Shown here one piece after another: positions 45,426 through 56,633 of a stretch of 64,000 bases of DNA. Source of the stretch: Fasciola hepatica (taxonomy: Eukaryota > Platyhelminthes > Trematoda > Plagiorchiida > Fasciolidae); assembly GCA_948099385.1 (NCBI GenBank), contig CANUEZ040000107.1, positions 5,883,501-5,947,500 on the forward strand, given 5' to 3'. Positions within the stretch are counted from its first letter, which is position 1. Each line of letters begins with the position of its first letter. The position numbers and the translations under genes were made by a program. The notes beneath the pieces are model-generated. The model made no database searches and had not been told where the DNA came from. It was given only the letters and a program-made list of their open reading frames with translations.

Positions 45426-46745
45426 ACGCTGACATCAGATCAAGGAAGCCTTGTAAAGCGCTTTCAATGCCATACAGAACTGTGATCCAAGTAGGTCTCA
45501 CGAACAATGGATATCTTCGACATCATTTGGTCTGTTGGATGCTCACAGGTCCGTCTTTCCGGATGCCACATCCAATGGAGTACGCAAATCCCCGGGACAC
45601 CAACTAACTAGGAGTTTGAGAAATGACCGCGAGCAGTGGTGGATTCCGAAATGTAAGAAAATGAAGGCTAGGTCTTTTGGCAGTACCGGCAACCTTTGCT
45701 GTTTGATTAGAGGTACTGGTCTACGGAAGGAGTGAGTTGTTCAAGGAATACGACAACTCACTGTTTAACTTTCAGGGACGTCGTCTGGATTGTTTGGCGG
45801 AGCACTTTGAGGAACAATTCACTTTGCCCACTTCTATGTCGGACCTTATCAATATACCTGCCAGGGGAACGATGCAAGTGGATATGTCTCCTTCATCAGA
45901 AGTGGGGCTTATGCGGAAGATAAGTTACTTGAAAAGGCACAAAGCCGCTGGATCGGATTGGTTGTCTCCATCTTTTTTGAAGGATGGAGGCGAAACTTAG
46001 GTTTCGGAATTAACAAAACTCCTCCGGATAATCTAGGATAGTGAGCGGAGGCCCGGAGAATGATGTGAATTGGTGATTGTGCCGATTTACGTGAAAGGTG
46101 CAGATCTTGTTGTGAAAACCACAGAGGAATTCGCTTGCTCACCGGTCTTATTTTCCACCGATTATTCTGTGCACGCGTGATAGTCTAGTCGGTTTTAGAT
46201 CCCGTCGGGTTTGTATTGACTGCATAATTACTGTTTGAGAAATCTGAGGGTACAGGCACATCTTCCGTGGGCCCACAATCTGTGTCTTTCTCGATCCGAA
46301 AGCAGCGTTCGACCCAGTCGACCCCACAGTTCTCTGGCGCTGTCTCGTTGAAGGATATGCCACAGATATTTGTCTTTTCACCAGTGGTTGTATACAAATA
46401 GCTGAAGCCGAGTTCATGCATATGGCGATCTTTTACCCGAGTTCACCACGAGAAGTTGTATTCGTCAAGATTGCCCTTTTTTGCTCTTTCCCTTTAATCT
46501 TTTAATTGAATTTATTCTTGAGATAGCCCTATCCTTGTGTGAGAATATCGGCATGGATCTTTGCTAAGGCAGTAAACTCTCTGACTGAGAATAGGCGGAC
46601 GATATTGTTCTTCTGAGTGAAGATCCAGGTAAGTTGCAAGCTCTTTGAGATAGCCTTAACAAAAGTGTAGCAATGTTTGGGATTCGTTTTGCACCTTCAA
46701 AGTGTATAATGCTGCTGCAGGACTGGGTTAACTCAGCACCAACTC

Positions 46746-46997
46746 TTGTGTTGGCAGGGAAAGACTCTAACTGAAGTAGATAAATTTGGTTACCCGGTCA
46801 GTTACATCTCACCAGGTAGACGAATATCAGATGAAGTGTCGTCGCGTGCACAGAAGATGCGTTTGACCTTTGGCAACCTCCGTCATCTGTGGCGTCGGCG
46901 TGACATCCGATTGTCTGTTAGGGTAGAGTGTACACTGCGGTGGCTAGATCCGTTCTTTTATACGATTCAGAACATGGCCATTAAGAATAGAAGATAG
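46746..46997 (+). pseudogene. RTE E, RT thumb piece
   Basis: It reads VSYISPGRRISDEVSSR and LRHLWRRRDIRLSVR, the RTE region just after the YADD motif, then goes out of frame. Confidence 0.65.
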
Positions 46998-47467
46998 GCG
47001 AAGACTGTTGGTGTTTGGGCACCGATATCTCCATAGCGTTGACCGAAAATAGTAGAACAACGTGTCAACAATGCTGAGGTTCGGCGTAAGATGTTGGGGA
47101 CCAGAGGTCAGTCTCTGGATCAAGTACCGAATCTAAACAGGTTAAGGTGATTGGGACGTGTTACACATGTCCACCGATAGTCTTCTTCAACTTTCGCTGT
47201 TCTCCGAGGCAGGTAATGATTGGAAGATAGATCGAGGTGGTCAGTCCATGACATGGCAAAAAAGTATGAAAGCCTTGACCAGTGGACTTGGCCGCATAGG
47301 ACGTGTTAGACTTCCAGGTTAGGGTCCATGTGATCCGCCTACTAAATGGTTAAAGACATTAAGTTGTATGGCTAGGTGTCGTGGTCACTGGCGTAGTTGC
47401 ATTCGGACTCTTTCCTTGTCCTCTTGATTTCCCGTTGGTACTTTGACTTTTTGGATCTTTATTGGGC

Positions 47468-47700
47468 AGTTAATGGTTGGGAAGTAAGTCGAGGCTGTCA
47501 GCTCATGACATGGTATAAAGGTATGAAAGCCTTGTTCAATGAACTTGGCTGAGTAGGACGTGTTAGACTTTCAGGTTGGAGTCCACGTGACCCGTCTACC
47601 AAATAGTTGTAAACAATAAGTGATATGACTAGGTGTTGCGACGAATGGCGTAGTTATATTTGGCTCTTTTTGTCTTCGCGATTTTCGCTTATTACTTTGA
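47468..47700 (+). repeat. Tandem duplicate of the RTE E tail
   Basis: It repeats 47213-47420 at a spacing of about 255 bp. Shared blocks include gtcatgacatgg-like, agtatgaaagcctt, aggacgtgttagactt and caggtt..ggtccatgtgatccg-like. The two copies are diverged, so the duplication is old. Confidence 0.65.
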
Positions 47701-48599
47701 TTTTTCGCCTCTTTTTTCCCCCGTATGCTTCTATTCATTTAGCCTTTGCCTGGAGAATGCTGGGAGGTAGCAATCGAAACTAGAACACCGAAGTACATAC
47801 AGGGTCTTTTTGACTGTCATCGGTGCGCGAGCAAGCTGAATCTTTATCCTTATATAGTCACTTCCATGTTTGGCATGTTTTTTGCACACATTGTCAATAA
47901 TCAAGTTTTCTTAGATGTGTTCAAATTAAGGACTGGGGATGTTCTCAGTGGTTCAGAAAAATGTAAGCCGATTTAAACGGACAACAAATTGAGGAACTCA
48001 AATTTTGCCGACTCATAGACAAGAACATCAATTCTCCAAGTGATCATATCGATGGAACTCGATTACTGATGATTCTTAGAGCCCAGCATCTAAAGTTAGG
48101 ACTGATGATATAAGGTTCAAAAGCTTACGTTGCTAAAATTGGAAGTGGTTGTTGAAATTCACATAGCTCCATTTGAATTAGGTGGGAAGGTTAGTTCTCC
48201 ATAACTTGTAAACCTCAACGCTGTTTGCGAGGTTGATGTCGAATCTAAGAGCAGGATTCGTGTACATACGTAATAATACAAATACTGTCACGTGCTCAGT
48301 ACTGATTTCATCTCGGCTTATGATCAGGAGCTTATGAATATCACCAACCTGAGCTAGAAACGACGCCGACATTTTAAAACATCGATAGTTGCTCGACTGT
48401 GATGGGAATATCGTGCTATGGTGTTTCTTATGTATACCTTTCTTTTTGTTTATTTGTTCCTCGTGCACTGATCCATTTCATCATGATTTGGTGATGCTGT
48501 GCGATAACAGTCAAAGTCAGAACACCGATGTGCGGGGTTTATGACAGGAATTACTGTGACATTAATCACATTTTGCTGACGATATGCTGCACGGACTAC

Positions 48600-48900
48600 G
48601 GTAGTCAGACCGCTGTTTCCTACAAACGGCCTGATGAGCAGTCGCCATAGAGCGAGAGCTTGTTTATTTGTGACTGGACGTCACGATGTATAAAAGAGCA
48701 GCCGGAATTTTGCAGATTCACTTGTGCTTGCATTGCTGCCGCCTTGATTGAGCGCCACCAAATCCCGTGCTCTGTCCAGTCGTGTGTCGAACCTGATTCA
48801 AGTATAGCATGAGGGTAGTTATGTTGGATGGCTCGCGCTAACACGTTCATCTTTCGTGCGGGATAGTTTTTGTGAGAATCACACTGGGCTCACACTCAAT
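48600..48900 (-). mobile_element. Possible Penelope-like C-terminal scrap
   Basis: On minus, ESGSTHDWTEHG then NSGCSFIHRD..INKLSLYGD resembles the end of Penelope-type proteins, which carry H.IDW and NRDEG.YxLS near the GIY-YIG domain. The similarity is weak and no intact motif is present. Confidence 0.3.
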
Positions 48901-49039
48901 CGAATTTGCATCAAGCACGAATTTACCCCACGACAGACGTTTAAACAACTACAGATTCACCTTATGTAGGCCCACTATGAGAGTTACTTTTAGAAGCGAC
49001 TTTCAGTTCAATCGACCGTTTGTAAAATTTTACCGTTCA

Positions 49040-49209
49040 ATAACACAGCGTAGTCGAAATCCCTGGTCGGTTGTCGTCAGTTCGGTCACCACGAGTAACC
49101 TTTCCCAAGATTGGTTCTACAAGCGCTTGTAAAACCAGTCTTGGGAAAGGTTACCCGTGGTGACCGGAACGTCGACAACCTACCAAGGATTTCGACTACG
49201 CTATTGTTG
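49040..49209. repeat. 84-bp-arm palindrome
   Basis: It is centred on aagcgctt (49121-49128). The arms share cgtagtcgaaatcc, cggtcacca, gtaacctttccca and related blocks with a few mismatches and almost no loop. The inner block ggtaacctttc with an adjacent cggt(c/t)(a/g)cc reappears in the inverted repeat at 61058-61730. Confidence 0.88.
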
Positions 49210-49379
49210 AAAAAGAAAATTCCACATGGCGCAAAGATTTTTCGATAAACTCCGAATCGATCTCGGTTCTGACACATTTTTCCCTTATCAGTCGACCGTT
49301 CTCTAACAGCTCTGTTACTGCTACTCATGTATAGTTTGATACAAGAGAGGAACTGCATGTTTCACCTCCGTATTTTTCC

Positions 49380-49830
49380 CTAATGGAGACTCACCACCGT
49401 AGTTCATTGAGAGAAGTTGTTTTTTATCCAGATTATCCCTTGTAACTGTTTCTGGAATAAATTATTCAGGAAGTAGTTCATTTTTGCTCCCGGGTAGTGG
49501 CGTCGATATTTGTTTGAATCGGAACACGTTTGACCGAAAATATGCGGGAGATGTGCTGCTGATCGGAATATGTGAGATTTAAGCTGTCCTAATTAACGTG
49601 GTCGACAGAGTATCGATGTTTGAGATGCCTTTTGCACTTCCGAAGTGCCAAATACTACTTTGCGGCTGAGTCCGTCCAGCACGAAGTGTTTTCTTAATAG
49701 TAAATTTTATGAAGTGCATGGTTATGTCTCTCGAGGTGTTTCGATGTCGAATGAAGCATCGTTGCGTATAAAGATAACCTACATGTTGCTTCACTACCGA
49801 ACAGGGTTATACACCGACTGGTAAACTGGT
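49380..49830 (+). mobile_element. Possible RTE RT scrap
   Basis: It reads HHRSSLREVVFYPDYP near 49390 and then MPFALPKCQILLCG near 49630. The latter resembles the MRFAPSKCKVLL segment that follows YADD in the RTE copies. The evidence is thin. Confidence 0.35.
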
Positions 49831-50414
49831 TGAGCTGAATATTTTTCAAGTTCTCCATGTATTTTTCTCCAGTTATGCCTGTGTTTAATGGTTATCTAGC
49901 TGCGGAATATTCACTTCTCGGTGCATAGTGCGATCACTTGACTTGGTTTGAAATATGTTCGTCCTTTTGGGGTTGACTGCATCATGGGTCATTTATGATA
50001 GTTTTACTAGACGCATGAAAAACGTGGTCATCAGGAAAGGAAGAAATTTGCGGACTACTCGTGCATCCTCAGCTTTGCTTCAATTCTATGGCAACCATTC
50101 ACTGAGGCCTTCGATATTTATTCGCCGCAGGGTTTCAGATGCCAAGTAGCAAGGTCGAATGCCGTGGACATTGGAAGGTTTCCATTCAGTTCACTTTGTC
50201 CGTATTATTTTTCGCCTTTTGCAATTCACCTATTATGAATTATATCTATTCGGTCTTAGTGGCCACCAAAGCCATAGCACTTAATTGGTTATTTAAAAAG
50301 GAGCCTTAACTTCTTCTCGGTTGAAATCCGGTATACGACTTCAGAGGCGAACATATTTTCCACACCGCAGAGATTTAAAAGTGGCCGATCAAATGATCCC
50401 TAAAACCATTTCCG

Positions 50415-50705
50415 GTGACAGTCCATATCACGCGAATTTCCGTTGTTACTACTGGCACAATTGTCAGTAGCCAAACATTTTGCAGCCGCCTTGAATAGGG
50501 GAGAAGGTGAATGGAGTAAACTCGCGATCGGATAATCAATGGTGACATTGTGCACTACTATTTATGCCAAGAACGTCTTCCAAAAGAATGAAAAAAGTGC
50601 CCGGATTTCCATATCGTCGTGAGGCCCATCCGTTTTTGAATCAGTTTCCTATAATAAATTACTGCATTGAACATGTGAGGGAACTGAAGCATCAAACAAA
50701 AAAAT
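50415..50705. repeat. Left arm, outer part, of the inverted duplication split by a Penelope element
   Basis: It is the reverse complement of about 55770-56062. Shared blocks include gccaaacattttg, ataggggagaaggtgaatgg, gaacgtcttccaaaag, catatcgtcgtgaggcccatccg and gagggaactgaag. Confidence 0.85.
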
Positions 50706-50989
50706 TATAAAAAATGCTTGTGTACGAAGAAATTTCTTTTCGATCTATCACTTCAGGCATTCACATATACAGTACTGGGTAAAAAAGAGTATATTTGCAG
50801 CTATAGATAACAGTGAGTGAATACGTGTGCAACAGAACCGGTAACTTGACAAGATGCTTCGAACTGATTAAGTAAGTGTGAAATGTGTAACCAAATGGCG
50901 TGATAAGACAGGTGGGAAGAAGGAAGGTGTGAACAAAGAGGTGCGGGGCTGGGGAGATTTGTACATGGATACCATAAGAGAATCACTCG

Positions 50990-51592
50990 TTACAGCCACG
51001 GCAACAACAACTGTCGCACGAGGTTACGTTGCTTAAATAATTCCGGCTTCAATGGTCGAATTGCTATGGCTTCCGACTTCACCAGCAAACGCCTGCGTAA
51101 TCCTTTCGCGTGAACTCTGGGAGTTGTCAGGATTTGTCTGAAAGCTGTCGCTGTGTCGGTTTGATTTCCGTTATCCACCAGATGTTGTAGGAGTACACTA
51201 TTGATAGTCCGAACTGTTCCTTTGCGTAAAGAAGCCGGGACGTGTTCTGATATCCTCTTCGACAAGCGTCTTGTCGTATGTCCACTATACTGTGCACAAC
51301 AAGGGCACGTAAACTGATATAGAATGAAAGATTAGGACTGATGAGGCAACCTGTCCTTGGATTGTTGAACAATGAAAGGCTTGGTATTTGTTAAGATTCG
51401 GACATGTGCAGCGGGAAAGGACTTCCCGAGGGCCTTAGATATGCGTAGCTCTAGTATTTCTGAGGTTTTGTCACCGTTGAACGGGACAGTTAGAAAAATA
51501 TCCTTTTTATTGGCCATTTGCACTTTCATCTTGTGTCTTCCCTCTCCCATATGTTGACGAACAAACGGTTCTGGATAGCCGTATTTTACCAA
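50990..51592 (-). pseudogene. Penelope-like linker and GIY-YIG-type endonuclease piece
   Basis: Three overlapping frames (51592-51332, 51372-51127, 51265-50990) carry PFNGDKTSEI, a FNNPRTGCLIS segment with the switch to CPCCAQYSGHTTRRL, and RISEHVPASLRKG. The tyrosine-glycine core reads YSG in place of YIG. Confidence 0.72.
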
Positions 51593-51801
51593 TGTGTCAC
51601 GTATGTGTTCAAGTTATTGGGCAATCGTGTCAGGACTACAGATGTTTTTGTTCTGTAGATCACATAGCTCACTAATTTTTTTGTATCATAGGGGGACCAA
51701 ACTTAGGAAATGTGTGTATTCCCCTAACTATGTGCATTTCCGATACACCCTCCTTTCTTTATGTCCGTCCTGCATTCTACGTAATCCCAGGCGATAAAGT
51801 T

Positions 51802-52143
51802 CTACGTCTCTATCTCTACTGTGAATGTGTTCATTCCGTGGGCATCGCTGAAGGTCCAAAGTAGTTCGGTAATGTCTTTTGCTGAGTTAAAAATTATGAA
51901 AGTGTCGTCTATATATCTGGTATACGTGTATAGACTGTCAATGGTGCTGCGTAGTGGTCCACTTTTGAGTTTGGCTAAGAATATGTCCGCTAGGAGGGGT
52001 CCAAGCGGTAATCCCGTTGCTACCTCATCCTTCTTCCTGTAGTATTTTCCTTTGTGCAGAAATTGTACATTTCGTGTACATCTTAGAATTAGTTCTTTCA
52101 GCTCGGCCACAGGAATGTCGAGTTTGATATCATTATCGGTCAA
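51802..52143 (-). pseudogene. Penelope-like RT palm piece with YIDD
   Basis: The 113-codon frame carries the GLPLGPLLADIF motif and RYIDD catalytic box, ending with a HGMNTFTVEIE-like thumb start. It is intact at motif level but isolated by stops. Confidence 0.82.
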
Positions 52144-52201
52144 CTATTGACAGATGAAATCTACCGTCTCGATCAACGGGACGTCTGTTTATAGGGATTC
52201 T

Positions 52202-52914
52202 TCATCTTGGGAAGGCATAGTCCGTTCTGACAGATCCTGATGTTATTATCTTCACAAAAGAGAACGAATCTTTCACACCAAACTTTGTTAGTAATCTGAG
52301 CACAGGTTCAAGAATTTCTGCCATCCACTGAGCTGTGGCGTGATAGACTGAGGTGCTCATGTCAAGCACCGGTCTTAGAGGTACATTTGGTTTGTGTAGT
52401 TTTGGTAATCCATAGAGTGTAGGTGGTTGCGAGCCGCAGGGCACAAGCTTGTCGTACAGAATCTTGAAAATAGCGTTTTCTGACTTAAGCTGCTTCATGA
52501 TCTCCTTCATCTTCGTCTCGGTTTTTGTGTTTTGTCTCTGTCACCCGGATGGTTAGTAAACTTGCTCTCATCAGATAAAATAGTTATCATGTTTATGTCA
52601 TAGTCGCTTCGGTCTAGTACAACCCATCCGGCATCTTTATCCGGTTTTGATAGCAGTAAGTCTTGGCTATTCAATAGTTCTTGGACCTCTTCTCCATGTT
52701 GCTTGGTTAGTATTTCGATCAACTGAGATGTAGTAGCGTGATACCTTTGACACTCATAAACAAGCGATGTTTTTAGTCCGTCAACTGAGTCGAATGACGC
52801 TAGTACCAGGTCATACAGTTGGTTAATTAAACTTTCAAACTGAGTTTCAATTTCCACCTGATGATACCGTGGTTGAATTGCGCAAAAACTTCGGTCCGAG
52901 AGATGATGCCTCAT
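52202..52914 (-). pseudogene. Penelope-like N-terminal and RT finger pieces
   Basis: Two frames, 52914-52507 and 52510-52202, overlap by 4 bases at a frameshift. The second holds the diagnostic YGLPKLHKP..PLRPVLD segment. The first holds KPDKDAGWVVLDRSDYD, also typical of Penelope proteins. Confidence 0.8.
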
Positions 52915-53104
52915 TATAATTTACTGAACGTCACAGAAGAATGATCGTGGAGATAACTCTCTGGATATTCCGGTAACCTGGACGGTGGTACTCTAGTATC
53001 CAGGCTGCTGAGGAACACCCCTCGTTTCTTTTCCGAAGCTTTTCGACAAACTGAAACCACGAATTCCCGAAATTATTTTAGGGAACCTTCAGGCAATTCT
53101 CCAA

Positions 53105-53458
53105 CATTCACAATTATTTGTGCTCCACTTTCGCCGATTGTTGAAACCAGACACTACAATTGTCATCCTTTTTTCCTAACCTTGAATTTCATTTGTTATT
53201 TCCTCTACGGTTCCATGCTTCTGCTGTACGAGATGTATGAATTCCAATCATTTAGATAGATTTGCGAGGACGAACGGAATAGAATGAGAGTAATAGAAAA
53301 CATCATTTTTGTTTGTGCTACGCCAAAAACGTATACCAGACCTGGAGCATTTTACAGGAACAACTATTTTCCCGTTCTATATGAACCCTTTTTCCAATGG
53401 ACCAAACAATTACTACCACCTTTTTTGACGTCAAACCAGTTCTCCCGGGGGTATCTTT
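53105..53458. repeat. Left arm, inner part, of the split inverted duplication
   Basis: It is the reverse complement of about 55408-55755, roughly 90 percent or better by eye. It includes a short frame (53284-53484) whose mirror is 55578-55354. The first 40 residues agree before a frameshift. The protein is unknown. Confidence 0.88.
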
Positions 53459-55239
53459 CACAACAGCCGACGCAGGTATTTTAGCATAAAAGTGTCCCAG
53501 CAGCGATGATTTCTTTCGAATGAAAACACATATGAACGCCACAGATACATCACACAAAAAAGTGATGGTATACGTCCTATCCAGTTCATTGTAACCACAA
53601 ATTTCCAACTAGCTGTTAAGTCTGTTGGGGGTGCAGACCTGATGACCAGTATTCAACCCTTAACTTCATTTCAAGACCACGGGTACTACACAGGTCTCAT
53701 TCTTTCGGTTGCTCACCTAGTTTATCGGCATCATACACGAATAGTTTTTCGCGACTTATCCCAAAAACTAGATATGCCGGTGTGTCGTCCAGATTTCGGA
53801 ATAATAACTTCAGCACTATTCAAGCTGCTGTGCTTTGGCCCTTTTCCACACACTTAAGTAAGCAACCTCTCCTATAGCTTCCCAGTAAATGAACGTAGCA
53901 TGCTAGCATTGCAAGTATTTGCCATGCTGTATCAAGCGAAGAGGAGTAAATGACCTATCTGATAATCTTCAAAACATTGTGAGTTATTATGAACAAAGTG
54001 ACCTTTTCATAACCCTCCGTAGTGTTCTGAGGGTATCTTCACCCCATCTCACTCAGTCTTCCCGAATGATGAGTATACTCCACTCACCATTCACTTACAC
54101 AGAGTTCAACCTCCTACATACCTCAGAGTGACGTTAAGCACTGGTATTCTCATGTTGTCAATTGTGTGCGCGAATGATGATGACTTATCTTTCAAATTCG
54201 ACAGCTCAAACGATTCTGCATCGTAGTGATGAACACAGTATCTTTCGGGACATGGATAGTACTGTAAATATGTGGACACGAAAATATCATTTGTTGTCAC
54301 AGTAATTACCACTTCAGCTGTTCTTTTTTCTACTACGTTAATTCCAATACGTATAAAATGTGCTAGATTTAGCCAGTTGTAAAGCACGGGAAACAATCTC
54401 GTTTTCTACCGAGTGTTCTGACGCCTCAATCGGGTATTTCTAATTTATTCTGTGGTAAGTCGACATTCACTTTTTCCTGTTTCTCAACGAATCATACAGA
54501 ATTTACTCACATTCTTCCTTGTAATGGCTTACATTACCAATGCAGGATTCGAAGTATTCATGTAGTCAGTCGTATGTCTTCCGAACCGTATCGTTTTAAC
54601 TGAGTGAGGAGATATGTGATTTACACGGTTATATCTGTGAAAAACTTGGCGGCTTCACCTGGAATTACATATGATTCACTTGAATTAACAACGACCTAAC
54701 CTCAAGGCAAATGGATATGGTTACGGTAATCTCGGTATGATACTGTTTTCATTCCTCTTCCCTAAGACGGACAGTAAGCAGTTCTCATAACGCCAATCCA
54801 TTAAGTAATAGTACATAGCCCAAGACGCCTTCAGTATTAGTGAGTCACACTCCCTTTTTCGCACCGGCCCTTTCTTCACCGTGCTCCGTTGACCCAACAA
54901 CCGCACTAGCATTAGGAATGCAATCGATGCTGGACCACTCCACACGTTAACTAATGATACTCACTCGCGCTGTGCTCACACGTTAAGAGGGTTCACCCAT
55001 CTAGCCGTGGACTGTCTCACCAGTCCGTGTGTTGAAGTTAACGCGCAACAGAATGCATGCATACGGCGTTACTGCTGTTGCGGTGTGTGTGAGTGTATAC
55101 GAGCACGCATACGCTGACTACAACGCACGAACTGGTGAGATATTCTAGGGCTAGCCGGCTGAACCCGGCTAACATGTGACCACAGCGCGAGGGAGTCTCA
55201 TTAGAAGACGTGTGGAATGGTCTGTTAGTGGGACTGATC
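53459..55239. other. Loop between the split inverted arms
   Basis: No gene or transposon protein was recognised. Short frames are scattered on both strands. 54960-55239 is somewhat GC-richer and continues into the short repeat shared with 30815-30945. Confidence 0.4.
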
Positions 55240-55355
55240 GAAGCACCTGTTGTCAATGTCTGGCGATCGAAAATACGATAGAGTGGACAGGTCTTGAGTG
55301 AAAGCTGGGTGACTGGGTATGCGCATCTCTGTGCGTGCGCACGTTGGCACATGCT
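55240..55355. repeat. Second copy of the short interspersed repeat of 30815-30945
   Basis: It has the same shared blocks as listed for 30815, in the same orientation. It ends just before the inverted arm at 55408. Confidence 0.55.
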
Positions 55356-55407
55356 AGAAATAGGGAAACTGTTTACAGATCATAACTGATGGGTGAGTCA
55401 GCCACGC

Positions 55408-56062
55408 AGGTACCCCCGGGAGAACTGGTTTAACGTCAAAAAGGTGGTAGTAATTGTTTGGTCCATTGGAAAAAGGGTTCATATAGAACGGGAAATAGTT
55501 GTTCCTGTAAAATGCTCCAGGTCTGGTATACGTTTTTGGCGTAGCACAAACAAAAATGATGTTTTCTATTACTGTCATTCTATATCGTTCGTCCTCGCAA
55601 ATCTATCTAAATGAATGGAATTCATACATCTCGTACAGCAGAAGCATGGAACCGAAGAGGAAATAACAAATGAAATTCAAGGTTAGGAAAAAAGGATGAC
55701 AATTGTAGTGTCTGGTTTCAACAATCGGCGAAAGTGAAGCACAATAATTTTGAATGAATTAATAATTTTTTGTTGGTGGCTTCAGTTCCCTCTCATGTTC
55801 AATGCAGTAATTTTTTGTAGGAAACTGATTCAAAAACGGATGGGCCTCACGACGATATGGAAATCCAGGCCGTTTTTTCATCTTTTGGAAGACGTTCTTG
55901 GCAGAAATAGTGGAGCACAATGTTATCATTGATTATCCGATCACGAGTTTACTCCATTCACCTTCTCCCCTATTCAAGGTGGCCACAAAATGTTTGGCTA
56001 CTGACAATTGTGTCAGCAGTAAAAACTGAAATGCAACTGCTGTGGACTGTCATTAGAAGCTT
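55408..56062. repeat. Uninterrupted right arm of the inverted duplication (Penelope empty site)
   Basis: It matches in reverse both 53105-53458 and 50415-50705 without the 2.4 kb between them. The junction lies at about 55755-55770, in an A/T-rich stretch. Confidence 0.87.
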
Positions 56063-56633
56063 TTTGCAGATTGTGTTGTACGCCGGAGCAGGGTAGTGAG
56101 AGCAAACCGGTGTTCAGCATGTGCGGATAAATAAGCACCCAAGCATTCGACACACCATCCACACTGGCAAAGTCATATAGTAGAAGTATATTTCATTCTT
56201 TGTTTGCAGTGGAATAAATACCGTAGACATACAACGTGTAGTAGTATGCAATGACACTGAGCTGCTGTTGATCGTGGTGTGTTGACCAAAGGTAGTCCCG
56301 CGATGAATGAATAAATTAGTCGCCTGTAAGCAGTTAAAAAAGAGGAGATATGGATAGGATTTCAGTCACCAACGCACACATTCATTGGTTTGTTCACCGG
56401 GGCTGATTGGCAGTCAGTTTGTATGTTATGGAAGACCTTAGCAAGTTAACAAACTCACGTTCCAGCCAAACGAAGAGAAACTTATCATTAACACTTTGAA
56501 GTAGGCAATAAAATACACACTGAAGAACTAGAACAGGTTCAACCAACGAGATTATGGCTAAGTCCTTCTGTGACTTTCATTTCGTCGATAAGAACACCTG
56601 CTAAGCAATGCACTGTAGAGTTATGGTAGACAT

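Larger units (their letters stand above)
43787..47770 (+). mobile_element. RTE type-2 element E (dead, long copy)
   Basis: It begins tccatcatgacgagattgc, like the other RTE starts. Its endonuclease is at 44784-45425 and the linker (LTRSLRNDREQWW) at about 45600. The RT start SELTKLL is near 46000, motif A reads FLDPKAAFDPVD near 46290, and the thumb LWRRRDIRLSV is at 46746-46997. The tail lies between 47090 and 47460, with a second tail copy to about 47700. There are many stops and shifts. It is related to relics F and G and more distant from copies A-C. Confidence 0.82.
50706..53104 (-). mobile_element. Penelope-like retroelement (dead)
   Basis: On minus, from 52914: a charged N-terminal part ending SKPDKDAGWVVLDRSDY. 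52510-52202 reads LYGLPKLHKPNVPLRPVLD. 52143-51802 reads ATGLPLGPLLADIFLAKLK and TRYIDDTFIIF (RT catalytic YIDD at 51904-51915). Linker pieces follow, then CPCCAQYSGHTTRRLSKRISEH across 51310-51230, the Cys-containing GIY-YIG-type endonuclease of Penelope elements. At least four frameshifts or stops separate the parts. Its boundaries are inferred from the uninterrupted homologous arm at 55755-55770. Confidence 0.85.

Noticed and set aside
48625..48660. A second CTGATGAG, also considered as a hammerhead
   Set aside because: No GAAA partner or stem I/III pairing was seen.
51340..51360. CTGATGAG core-like sequence, considered as a hammerhead ribozyme in the Penelope element
   Set aside because: I could not find the matching GAAA and flanking stems. 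It also lies within coding remnants.
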